DNA of 32,714 nucleotides. It comes from JANQRV01 sp964533785 (lineage in GTDB: Bacteria; Bacteroidota; Bacteroidia; Chitinophagales; Saprospiraceae). Positions 23,789 to 31,076 of this stretch are shown piece by piece. The stretch lies in the NCBI GenBank assembly GCA_964533785.1, contig CAZHNG010000024.1, positions 1 through 32,714 of the forward strand, read 5' to 3'. Both the position numbers and the translations under genes were made by a program. Position 1 is the first letter of the stretch. Each line of letters opens with the position of its first letter. The notes under the pieces were generated by a model. The model was not told where the DNA came from and did no database searches. It saw only the letters and a program-made list of their open reading frames with translations.

Positions 23789-23811
23789 CGGGTTGTGTGT
23801 TCAACAACCCG
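23789..23811. terminator. Hairpin behind the TolB-like lipoprotein gene
   Basis: Perfect 8-bp arms 23789-23796 and 23804-23811 with a 7-nt loop, 31 nt after the stop codon. No T-run follows, so termination is only likely, not certain. Confidence 0.45.
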
Positions 23812-23880
23812 TAACTCGCAACCTATTGGTGAACAAAGACAGGGGTTTTGGCTTTGATCCCTGAAAACTACAAAGGCATC

Positions 23881-23922
23881 GCAATTCTCAATTTGATCAA
23901 GGAAGATACAATTGAGAATTGC
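23881..23922. terminator. Second, longer hairpin between convergent genes
   Basis: Perfect 13-bp arms 23881-23893 and 23910-23922 (AT-rich) around a 16-nt loop, about 30 nt before the stop of the minus-strand gene. It could end transcription from either side. No T-tail. Confidence 0.5.
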
Positions 23923-23950
23923 TGACAAAAGCAGGATTCACGTCTCTTAC

Positions 23951-24871
23951 TTACTGGATATCAAGTACAATTTTCCCAAACTGCAAACCTTCGTGCATAC
24001 GTTGAAATGCTTCATTCGCTTCTAAAAGAGGGAAAGAGGAATCGATTATTGGCCGGATTTTATGGTTTTTAACGAAATTAAGCATATCCGAAAAATCTTC
24101 CGGGCTTCCCATGGTACTGCCAATGATGGACACCTGCTTCCAGAACAATTTCTGCGGACTGATGCCATTTACTTTACCTTGCGTACCGCCGTATACGACA
24201 ATTCTCGCTCCGTAATCAGCAAGGCTAAGCAGGTTGGCAAAACCTTTTCCGCCTGCGCTATCGATGATAAGGTCGAAGCGGTTATCCAATTGTTTATGCC
24301 AGTTTTCTGTTTTATAATTCGCTCCTCCCCGGGCTCCAAGATTTTTAGCCCTATTAATTTTTTCTTCCGAACCGGAAGTGCCCCAAACCTGTGCCCCGGC
24401 ACTTAGTGCAAACTGGAGTGCAAAAAGAGCTACACCACCGCCTATTCCTGTGATCAGTACCTTTTGGCCAGGTTTTAATTGTCCCTGTTTAAATAATGCC
24501 CTAAAGGCCGTAAGGCCGGCCAAGGGTAAAGCGGCCGCTTCCGGCCAGTTCAAATGGCCCGGTTTTTCGTGAACCTGCGATTGGGGAATTATTATATTTT
24601 GAGCAAATGTACCGTTACGCGGCATTCCCAATACTTCAAACCGAGGGCCCTGGAAGGCCTGCATATTGCCCCAATTGATACTGGGATTAATAATAACTTC
24701 CCGGTCGCCGGTAATACCAGCACCGTCGGAGCCTAAAATAACCGGCAATTGAATGTTAGCGTATTGGCCTTGGGCAATAAACACATCCCGGTGATTTAAG
24801 GCCGCTGCTTTCAACTCGATTATCACTTCATCATCCTTAGGATTGGCCAAAGGGTAATCTTGGTATTGCAA
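23951..24871 (-). CDS. Zinc-type/quinone oxidoreductase of the MDR family, start uncertain
   Basis: Medium-chain dehydrogenase/reductase. Visible parts are LKAAALNHRDVFIAQGQY, VILGSDGAG (N-terminal GroES-like domain), AALPLAGLTAFRALF and the NAD(P)-binding GIGGGVALFALQFA. Cysteines of the structural zinc site are absent, so it is nearer quinone-oxidoreductase-like members. The only standard start is TTG 24871, which drops the usual first strand. Codons upstream, after TAG 24916-24914, read I-K-A-Q-V-L-H-T-I-H-H-P-L, a normal MDR N-terminus, from ATC 24907. Either ATC is used or the ATG has been lost. Substrate unknown. Confidence 0.8.
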   Translation of the reverse strand: MQYQDYPLANPKDDEVIIELKAAALNHRDVFIAQGQYANIQLPVILGSDGAGITGDREVIINPSINWGNMQAFQGPRFEVLGMPRNGTFAQNIIIPQSQVHEKPGHLNWPEAAALPLAGLTAFRALFKQGQLKPGQKVLITGIGGGVALFALQFALSAGAQVWGTSGSEEKINRAKNLGARGGANYKTENWHKQLDNRFDLIIDSAGGKGFANLLSLADYGARIVVYGGTQGKVNGISPQKLFWKQVSIIGSTMGSPEDFSDMLNFVKNHKIRPIIDSSFPLLEANEAFQRMHEGLQFGKIVLDIQ

Positions 24872-25206
24872 AGGATGGTGGATAGTATGTAGGACTTGTG
24901 CTTTGATGATGAGCTATTTTTGGATGTTTGACAAAAAGGAAAATTAAGTAAAATTATTTGTAAAGAATAATTGCTTTTAAAAGTTTTTTGTTTTACATTT
25001 GAAAAATAAATACAATTTGCTATAGCATTTATTCTTGTTTGATCTATTCTGACCAAATGGATAGGGGGTAGAGGTGTTTCACGTCAGTGGGTAAAGATGC
25101 TGGTTGGCAGGTCTTGAGGGTGGGTTCCCACCCACTCAACTAACAACAAAACTAAATTCGCGAGCCCGGCAACCGTGGGAACCTAGCCGCCAGTTGGGCC
25201 GTAGCC

Positions 25207-25472
25207 TAATACCTTGGAAATAGAATAATTGATACTTAAGTTAAAGTTTTTTTCAACTAACCTGCTTAGTACTACTTTGTCACTTTGAAAAAAAGAGTTC
25301 TACATTACGTACCTAGCGCCTCCGTAGGGTAGCTTCTGCGCCTGCGGAGGCGCTAGGTACGCCATATTAAACTGCTGTTTTAAAGTGACAAAGTAGTATT
25401 AGGAACGGGGCTGGGCTGGAGCCGTGATTTCTTAGCCTGGTCCACAACTTTAGCCCTACAAGCTGGCGCAAC
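25207..25472 (+). repeat. Dispersed repeat, copy B (interrupted by a small inserted element)
   Basis: Matches the reverse complement of 40-172 on both sides of the insertion: 25229-25265 before it and 25403-25455 after it. Differences are mostly transitions, so the two copies diverged some time ago. Boundaries are approximate. Confidence 0.6.
25270..25398. mobile_element. MITE-like inverted-repeat element, 129 bp
   Basis: Terminal inverted repeats are perfect over 17 bp (25270-25286 with 25382-25398, starting TACTACTTTGTCACTTT). A 4-bp direct repeat TTAG flanks both ends (25266-25269 and 25399-25402). Inside is a second perfect 17-bp palindrome (25308-25324 with 25345-25361). There is no coding capacity. 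Copy A of the host repeat has one tetranucleotide (GAAG) at the same point and no insert, so it is an empty site. The outer 13 bases resemble the insertion-sequence end at 30966 at 10 positions, so movement by an IS4-type transposase is possible but unproven. Confidence 0.75.
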
Positions 25473-25476
25473 GTTT

Positions 25477-25530
25477 AAACATGAGTCATCCCGAATTGGA
25501 TTTCATCAAAATCCGGGATAACTCATGTTT
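25477..25530. repeat. 54-nt imperfect hairpin
   Basis: Arms 25477-25486 and 25521-25530 pair over 10 bp. After one mismatch, 25488-25493 pairs with 25514-25519, and 25499-25503 with 25509-25513. This gives a 21-bp stem in all. It lies 76 nt beyond the aspartate kinase stop and past that gene's terminator. It may be a dispersed palindrome. Confidence 0.7.
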
Positions 25531-25560
25531 CGACTCCATGTCCTCAGGTTTTTGCAGATC

Positions 25561-25588
25561 AAAAAAAGTCTTTGTGAAAAGACTTTTT
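25561..25588 (-). terminator. Rho-independent terminator of the aspartate kinase gene
   Basis: On the minus strand the stem 25588-25578 pairs with 25573-25563, with a 4-nt TCAC loop, and the T-run of the complement of 25567-25561 follows. It stands 17 nt past the stop codon at 25606. Confidence 0.75.
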
Positions 25589-25605
25589 CCGCAAGCACAA
25601 AAGAA

Positions 25606-26931
25606 TTAAGCCTCATTAACCTGCTCTTGCTCAACCTCCTTTCGATTCATTATCGGCACATTTTTAACGACCATTTGCACCGTTTGTCCAATCCTTTCTT
25701 CTAAAAGCAGAATTTTGCCCGCTTTTAAGTTTTCGAGGATCGTGGGTAGGGCATGTCGCACCGTGATCAGCTCCAAGTCACGATCTACATTTACTTTGAA
25801 TTCTTTTTTGACGAGTTCAACGAAGCGATCTACTTTATCATCAATATCATTGAAACACACCACAAAACTAATGGCCGTATTCTGCATCATATTCACCTGC
25901 AAACGCAGGTCGGCAATAATAGAGAACAGCTGGCTCATATGGTGTTCTGCCACAAAGGAAAAGTCGCGAGTGGAAATATTGACCAAAGCCTGATCTTGTT
26001 CGATCGTTACGATCGGCGGATAATGATCATCTACCTCGCTAGAAATGAACGTACCGGAAGCGGTAGGGTCGAGAAATGATTTGACATAAAGAGGTATACT
26101 CTTGTTCTGCAGGGGCTTTATGGTCTTGGGGTGCAATACCTTGGCCCCGTAATAAGTCATCTCAATGGCTTCACGGTATGACAGGCGATCGAGTTTTAAT
26201 ACATTTTCAAACAACCTTGGATCTCCGGTCATTACTCCGGATACGTCTTTCCAGATGGTCATACTTTCGGCATCCAAACAATAGGAAAAAATGGCAGCAG
26301 TGTAATCCGAACCTTCTCTTCCTAAGGTGGTCGTGAAATTTTCAGTAGTACTTCCGATGAAACCCTGGGTTAGGATAAATCCTTCCTTTGCCAATAGAGG
26401 GCGAACATGATCATCGCACCGGGTAACGGTCTCTTCCCACTGCACCCAACCTTCACGGAATATATTATCGGTCAAGATAACATCTCTAGCATCTAACCAA
26501 TGAGTAGGTAAGCCTTCTATATTTAATAGAGCGGCAATAATTTTAGAGGAGACCAGTTCTCCAATGGAAACAATCTGATCGTATAAATAATCATAGTTAT
26601 CCTGTGGCTCTTCTTCTATCACCCATTCGATCTCCACGAAAGAATCATTGACCTGAGCGTATACCTCGCTGGTAGGCTCAAAAAAGGCGGACATTACCTC
26701 GTAATGCCAATTTCTGATTTCGTCTAACAACTGCATCGCTTTTCCTTGCTCTCTGCTTACGTAGGATTCTACGACTTCTTCCAGCCGATCCGTTGTTTTT
26801 CCCATTGCAGAGACCACAATGAAAAGCTTTTCGTCACGGTGACCTTTCAGTATCTCTACTACTCTATTGATACCGTCGACATCTCGCAAAGCAGAACCAC
26901 CGAATTTAAATACCTGAATTTTTTGCCGCAT
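25606..26931 (-). CDS. lysC: Aspartate kinase, monofunctional
   Basis: Phosphorylates aspartate at the entry to lysine, threonine, methionine and isoleucine synthesis. The N-terminal KFGGSALRD (residues 9-17) is the kinase signature, with VVSAMGKTTDRL next, then TLGREGSDYTAAIF and WKDVSGVMTGDPR in the catalytic domain. From about residue 300 come ACT-type regulatory domains (VNISTRDFSFVAEHHMSQLF). At 441 residues there is no fused homoserine dehydrogenase. It is a single gene with its own terminator. The isoenzyme class, and hence which amino acid inhibits it, cannot be read from the sequence. Confidence 0.92.
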   Translation of the reverse strand: MRQKIQVFKFGGSALRDVDGINRVVEILKGHRDEKLFIVVSAMGKTTDRLEEVVESYVSREQGKAMQLLDEIRNWHYEVMSAFFEPTSEVYAQVNDSFVEIEWVIEEEPQDNYDYLYDQIVSIGELVSSKIIAALLNIEGLPTHWLDARDVILTDNIFREGWVQWEETVTRCDDHVRPLLAKEGFILTQGFIGSTTENFTTTLGREGSDYTAAIFSYCLDAESMTIWKDVSGVMTGDPRLFENVLKLDRLSYREAIEMTYYGAKVLHPKTIKPLQNKSIPLYVKSFLDPTASGTFISSEVDDHYPPIVTIEQDQALVNISTRDFSFVAEHHMSQLFSIIADLRLQVNMMQNTAISFVVCFNDIDDKVDRFVELVKKEFKVNVDRDLELITVRHALPTILENLKAGKILLLEERIGQTVQMVVKNVPIMNRKEVEQEQVNEA

Positions 26932-27155
26932 TTATTTCTGTTATTCGTTGAAGTAAGTAGTCGAGCCAACAAAATTATAAAATTGTCGGTGCTTTTAAGG
27001 TAAATAATCCCTTCGATACTTTGTTCATGAATTTTGTCATTTGCTCTATTGCTTACCTATTCCCACCAAAATAACCTTTCAAACGCCTGGATTACGGTTG
27101 AAATTACCAGGTGCTTTCAATAGTATCTGGTATTTTTACCTTTAAAAGGATTACC

Positions 27156-28124
27156 ATGAAAAATTATACGCTGTTCTTATGCTTTCTGCTTTGTAGTAGC
27201 ACTACGTTTACGTATGGTCAACGATTTATCGCTGATGTATTTGAGCAGATCGATTCGATTACCTTGACCTATGCCCAAAAAGGGGATGATACACTACAAC
27301 TCGACCTTTACTTGCCCAAAAATGATACGATGTCAACCCGCCCTTTAGTCATCTACCTGCACGGTGGTGGTTTCTCCGGCGGGCAACGCGATGGCGACCG
27401 GATCAAAAGCTTTGGCCAAGCTTTGAGCCGGAAGGGTTATGCGGTTGCAAGCGCCAGTTATCGATTGGTCATGAAAGGACAGTCTTTCAGTTGTGACCAA
27501 CCCAGTCCGAATAAGATCAGTACTTTTCAGTCCGTTGTTCAGGATATTCGGGATGCCACCGTTTACCTGTTGGGTCAATCAGAAAAATACCGGTTAGATC
27601 CGGCTCACTTCATCCTGGCAGGAAGTAGTGCCGGGGCGGAAGCCATTGTGCATGCTGCCTTTTGGGAAGATGATCAGCTTCCGGAAGGGACTACTCCCCT
27701 ACCCGATGGATTCCGGTATGCCGGAATGATCAGCATGGCCGGTGCCATTGTGGAAACAAAATTGATTACCCGCGAAAATGCCCTGCCCAGCCTGCTGTTC
27801 CACGGCACTTGTGACAACCTGGTTCCTTACGCCACCGCTCCCCATCACTATTGTCAAGCCGGAGAAGTCGGTTACCTGATCTTGCACGGCGCCAAAAGTA
27901 TTGCCGAGCGGCTCGAGCACCTCGGACAACCCTACTATCTCTTCACCTCCTGCAACGGTAACCACAGTTGGGCCAGCCGCCCGATGTGGGAAGAACTCCC
28001 CACGATTGTCGACTTTTTATATCGCGATGTATTGAAAAGGGAATTCCGGCAAATTCACCGGGTAGTCTACGAAGAAGGCGATTGTGAATACTTTGAGGAG
28101 CCATTCAAATTTTGTGAAAATTAA
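27156..28124 (+). CDS. Secreted alpha/beta-hydrolase, carboxylesterase-like
   Basis: About 322 residues from ATG 27156. An earlier in-frame ATG at 27111 would spoil the signal peptide MKNYTLFLCFLLCSS, cleaved near TYGQ. The oxyanion-hole motif HGGGF is at about 69-73, the nucleophile elbow GSSAG has its serine at about 158, and the histidine is probably in GNHSWAS. This is the pattern of the hormone-sensitive-lipase/acetyl-esterase group. The substrate is unknown; acetylated or feruloylated sugars are common for this type in Bacteroidota. The next gene is also a secreted carbohydrate-deacetylase-like protein. Confidence 0.82.
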   Translation: MKNYTLFLCFLLCSSTTFTYGQRFIADVFEQIDSITLTYAQKGDDTLQLDLYLPKNDTMSTRPLVIYLHGGGFSGGQRDGDRIKSFGQALSRKGYAVASASYRLVMKGQSFSCDQPSPNKISTFQSVVQDIRDATVYLLGQSEKYRLDPAHFILAGSSAGAEAIVHAAFWEDDQLPEGTTPLPDGFRYAGMISMAGAIVETKLITRENALPSLLFHGTCDNLVPYATAPHHYCQAGEVGYLILHGAKSIAERLEHLGQPYYLFTSCNGNHSWASRPMWEELPTIVDFLYRDVLKREFRQIHRVVYEEGDCEYFEEPFKFCEN

Positions 28125-28258
28125 ATTGGCAAATTATTGATTATGGATGACGAAAAGTTTTTGTCACCCCAACTGTGGTTATGCGATTATTTGATTATCA
28201 AAACGACATCTGAGTTTTATTAGACAAATCCATTTTTGATTTTGCTATCTTTAAACAA

Positions 28259-29161
28259 ATGATTTTCCTGCAAATGAATTTTCAAAACAACATTGATTTG
28301 AAACAGTTTTCCTCACTATTGATCCTTTGCTTTGTAACTTTCCTTTCCCTTACTGCCCAGGAAGAACCTATACAACTAATTGTGCGGATCGACGACATGG
28401 GGTTTTCACACGCAGCTAACATCGCCTGTATAGATGCTTATAAAAACGGAGTGGCACGCTCGGTAGAAGTTATCGTACCCGGCCCCTGGTTTGAAGAAGC
28501 TGCCAGGCTTTGCAACGAAAATCCCGGCCTCGACGTCGGCGTACACCTTGCATTAACCAGCGAATGGGCTAATTTAAAATGGCGCCCGCTGACACCTTGC
28601 CCTAGCTTGACAGATAAAGATGGTTACTTCTATCCAATGATCTGGAAAAACGACCGTTTCCCGGAAAATAGTTTTTTAACCGAAGCGGACTGGAAATTAG
28701 AAGAGATCGAGCAGGAATTACGGGCACAAATTGAACTCGCATTAAAGAAGATCCCTCATATCAGCCACCTTTCTCACCACATGGGTTGCATGAATATCGA
28801 TGATGATACCAAAGCGCTATTAAAAAAACTAGGAGAGGAATACAACCTGGACATTTTCCCTGAAGAATTAGGGGTTCAAAGAACACCCAGGTGGAGCGGA
28901 AAGGAGTATAACGGCAAAGAAAAAGCAAAGCGTTTCATCAATATGCTTTCCGAGCTTACCCCGGGTAAATGGATGACCGTTGAGCATCCTGGCTATGATG
29001 TCGATGAACTTAAAGAGGTGGGCCATATCGGTTACGAAAATGTTGCGCAGGACCGTCATGCGGTCACCCAGGCTCTTACCGACCAGAAAGTCTTAAAAGC
29101 CGTTCGCAAGCGAAAAATCCAATTGATCAGCTACAAAGATTTAGCATCCACGGAAAAGTAA
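28259..29161 (+). CDS. Exported YdjC/ChbG-like carbohydrate deacetylase
   Basis: A 300-residue protein with an N-terminal hydrophobic segment (LLILCFVTFLSLTAQ), so probably exported. ATG 28274 is an alternative start. The metal-site residues of the family are in place: RIDDMGFSHAAN with D45-D46, VGVHLALTSEW with H96, and HLSHHMGCM with H173-H174. Later VEHPGYD is typical. YdjC/ChbG proteins remove acetyl groups from N-acetylated di- or oligosaccharides; the sugar here is unknown. Most YdjC proteins are cytoplasmic, so export is a distinguishing point. It follows the esterase gene by 134 nt. Confidence 0.83.
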   Translation: MIFLQMNFQNNIDLKQFSSLLILCFVTFLSLTAQEEPIQLIVRIDDMGFSHAANIACIDAYKNGVARSVEVIVPGPWFEEAARLCNENPGLDVGVHLALTSEWANLKWRPLTPCPSLTDKDGYFYPMIWKNDRFPENSFLTEADWKLEEIEQELRAQIELALKKIPHISHLSHHMGCMNIDDDTKALLKKLGEEYNLDIFPEELGVQRTPRWSGKEYNGKEKAKRFINMLSELTPGKWMTVEHPGYDVDELKEVGHIGYENVAQDRHAVTQALTDQKVLKAVRKRKIQLISYKDLASTEK

Positions 29162-29189
29162 CCCTTGGTAAAATATCTATATTGCCCAA

Positions 29190-30356
29190 ATGATGAGCAA
29201 TTCTTTATACGTATTAACCTGTTTGTGTTTGTTGGTGGTAGTTTCAGAATGGCTGGTCCGGCGTACCTGGCTGCGGCATTTTGGTACGGCTTTATTGGTT
29301 ATTTTACTGACGGCTGTTGCGGCCAACCTGGGAATTTTACCCGCAGGATCTTCTGAGGAAGTGCCCGTAGCCGCTTACGAAGGCATATTTGCCTACCTTG
29401 CGCCGATCTCGATTTTTTGGTTATTACTAGGTGTCAATCTAAGAGATATTCTTAGGACGGGCTTACCCATTATGACGCTCTACCTCATAGGCTCGGCGGG
29501 AACGGTCGTTGGTGTACTAACTGGAATGATGTTGATCAACGGTGCTACCACTATTGGCGAATTTTACCAGCCTATTGGCGGTATGTTCGTGGGAACTTAT
29601 ACCGGCGGAAGCGTCAACTTCAACGCGCTGGCCCTGCATTACGAAATTATGCGGGAAGGAGTGTTGTACGGTGGTTCTATTGCGGTAGATAACATTATTA
29701 CTGCTTTCTGGATGGTTGCTACTTTAGGTATGCCCAAGCTTTTGAAGCGTTTTTGGCCCGCCAGTACGGTTGAGATACATCCTGTTAGACAACAAGCTTC
29801 CCTTGGGATCGAAGAAGACACGGAGTCTTTGCATCCTATTGATTTAGGTATTACCCTGGCCCTGGGTATGGGGGCATTATTACTCAGTCAAACTTTGAGC
29901 ACCTGGATGGGCATTCCCTCTATCATCGTTCTTACGATAATCGCGTTGGTGATCGCGCAATTACCCTGGGCACGCATGATCAAAGGGGCTCAGGTTTTGG
30001 GCATGTTTTCGGTTTATCTTTTTTTGGCTACGATTGGTGCCTTTTGCAATTTGGAAGCATTAGGACAACTGGGCTGGCTGGGGCTTTACCTGTTCTTATT
30101 TGCCCTGGTCATTGTCGGGATCCATGGACTATTTACGGTGGTTGCTGCAAGGATATTGAAGTTAGATCCTGCTCTTGCAGCCGTTGCTTCCCAGGCCAAT
30201 ATTGGCGGGGCTACCTCTGCCTTAGCTTTAGCGCGTAGCCTGGGCAGAAATGACCTGGTTTTACCCGCCGTCTTGTTAGGTTCTCTTGGACTGGCGCTGG
30301 GTACTTTTCTGGGGTTCCTGACTACGGAGCAATTGCTTCCGATGTTGATGAAATGA
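29190..30356 (+). CDS. DUF819-family membrane protein
   Basis: A 388-residue integral membrane protein with about ten hydrophobic segments and little soluble sequence. FAYLAPISIFWLLLGVNLRDIL, GGMFVGTYTGGSVNFNALA and the last-third VASQANIGGATSALALARSLG are the DUF819 marks. The internal similarity of two glycine-rich re-entrant regions suggests an inverted-repeat transporter fold. The family is sometimes named after YjcL. No substrate is known. It lies 28 nt behind the deacetylase-like gene, so it may be co-transcribed and might import a product, which is inference. It converges with folA over 15 nt. Confidence 0.85.
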   Translation: MMSNSLYVLTCLCLLVVVSEWLVRRTWLRHFGTALLVILLTAVAANLGILPAGSSEEVPVAAYEGIFAYLAPISIFWLLLGVNLRDILRTGLPIMTLYLIGSAGTVVGVLTGMMLINGATTIGEFYQPIGGMFVGTYTGGSVNFNALALHYEIMREGVLYGGSIAVDNIITAFWMVATLGMPKLLKRFWPASTVEIHPVRQQASLGIEEDTESLHPIDLGITLALGMGALLLSQTLSTWMGIPSIIVLTIIALVIAQLPWARMIKGAQVLGMFSVYLFLATIGAFCNLEALGQLGWLGLYLFLFALVIVGIHGLFTVVAARILKLDPALAAVASQANIGGATSALALARSLGRNDLVLPAVLLGSLGLALGTFLGFLTTEQLLPMLMK

Positions 30357-30371
30357 GCCCGGCAGGGACTT

Positions 30372-30884
30372 CTATTTTGCTCCAATTCTATCGTAGATCA
30401 CAAAAGAATAATCATAATCATGTAGCTCATCTTTTTTGTGAAATTCCTCACTGGTTATCCGCCATTTTTCAGGATCGATCTTGGGGAAAAAAGTATCTGC
30501 TTCCGGAAAAGTAGCATGTACGCGGGTGATGATAAGCTGATCGGTATGGTTCAACATGGCCTCATAAATGGCAGCGCCGCCCAGCACGCATAACGACTGC
30601 ATTCCTTGATCTTGAGCCATAGCCAGCACTTCTTCAATGGAATGAGCGACCAGCCCCTTGTCTATTTTATAGTCTGATTGCCTGGTCAATACGATAATAT
30701 TTTCCCGATTATCAAATAATTCCGTCCCTTGTGTAGATTCATAAGACTTACGTCCGGAAAGTACCCAACAGTTTTCAATGTTCTTTTCCAAAAATTTCAG
30801 ATCGTTGGGTAGGTGCCAAAGTAGTGTATTGTCTTTTCCTATCGCGTTGTCTTCACCGATTGCTGCAATGGCCTTTATTTTCAT
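30372..30884 (-). CDS. folA: Dihydrofolate reductase
   Basis: Reduces dihydrofolate to tetrahydrofolate with NADPH. A 170-residue protein with AAIGEDNAIGKDNTLLWHLP, catalytic D28 in LPNDLKF and W23 before it, SGRKSYES for the cofactor site (GRKTYES in most), and VLGGAAIYEAML. The ending YDYSFVIYDR is standard. An insertion sequence begins 81 nt upstream of its start codon (left end 30965), close enough to have cut or replaced upstream promoter elements. No thyA is visible. Confidence 0.94.
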   Translation of the reverse strand: MKIKAIAAIGEDNAIGKDNTLLWHLPNDLKFLEKNIENCWVLSGRKSYESTQGTELFDNRENIIVLTRQSDYKIDKGLVAHSIEEVLAMAQDQGMQSLCVLGGAAIYEAMLNHTDQLIITRVHATFPEADTFFPKIDPEKWRITSEEFHKKDELHDYDYSFVIYDRIGAK

Positions 30885-30964
30885 ATTCGTCTATTGTTGA
30901 TAGCATTTCTTTATTAGACTTGTTCGGCGGGATCATCAAACGCCTACAAGCGGCATCCGCCTCA

Positions 30965-30978
30965 GTACGACTTTTGCA
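30965..30978 (+). repeat. Left terminal inverted repeat of the insertion sequence
   Basis: GTACGACTTTTGCA, exact inverted match to the right end. Left flank reads CCTCA, the possible target duplication. Confidence 0.9.
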
Positions 30979-31053
30979 CCGCGGCAAGGCTAAAATAAGG
31001 TTAACCTAGCATAAATCTAGCCATTGGATTATCAATTATGGTTTAGAAATAGT

Positions 31054-31069
31054 ATTTTCTAAAGAAAAT
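31054..31069 (+). promoter_or_regulatory. Hairpin just before the transposase start
   Basis: Arms 31054-31060 and 31063-31069 (ATTTTCT, AGAAAAT) pair over 7 bp with a 2-nt centre, ending 7 nt before the GTG start. Structures of this kind in insertion sequences often hold down translation from outside transcripts. Here it could equally be a protein-binding palindrome. Confidence 0.4.
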
Positions 31070-31076
31070 CATAAAA

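Larger units (their letters stand above)
24917..25605. other. Gene-free, palindrome-rich region
   Basis: Almost 700 nt without a credible gene. It holds a short GC-rich palindrome near 25128-25143, copy B of the dispersed repeat, an inserted 129-bp inverted-repeat element, a 54-nt imperfect hairpin and the terminator of the aspartate kinase gene. The open frame 24823-25056 is not supported. Confidence 0.7.

Noticed and set aside
24823..25056. Minus-strand frame upstream of the oxidoreductase
   Set aside because: Overlaps the oxidoreductase start in another frame and has the composition of AT-rich intergenic DNA.
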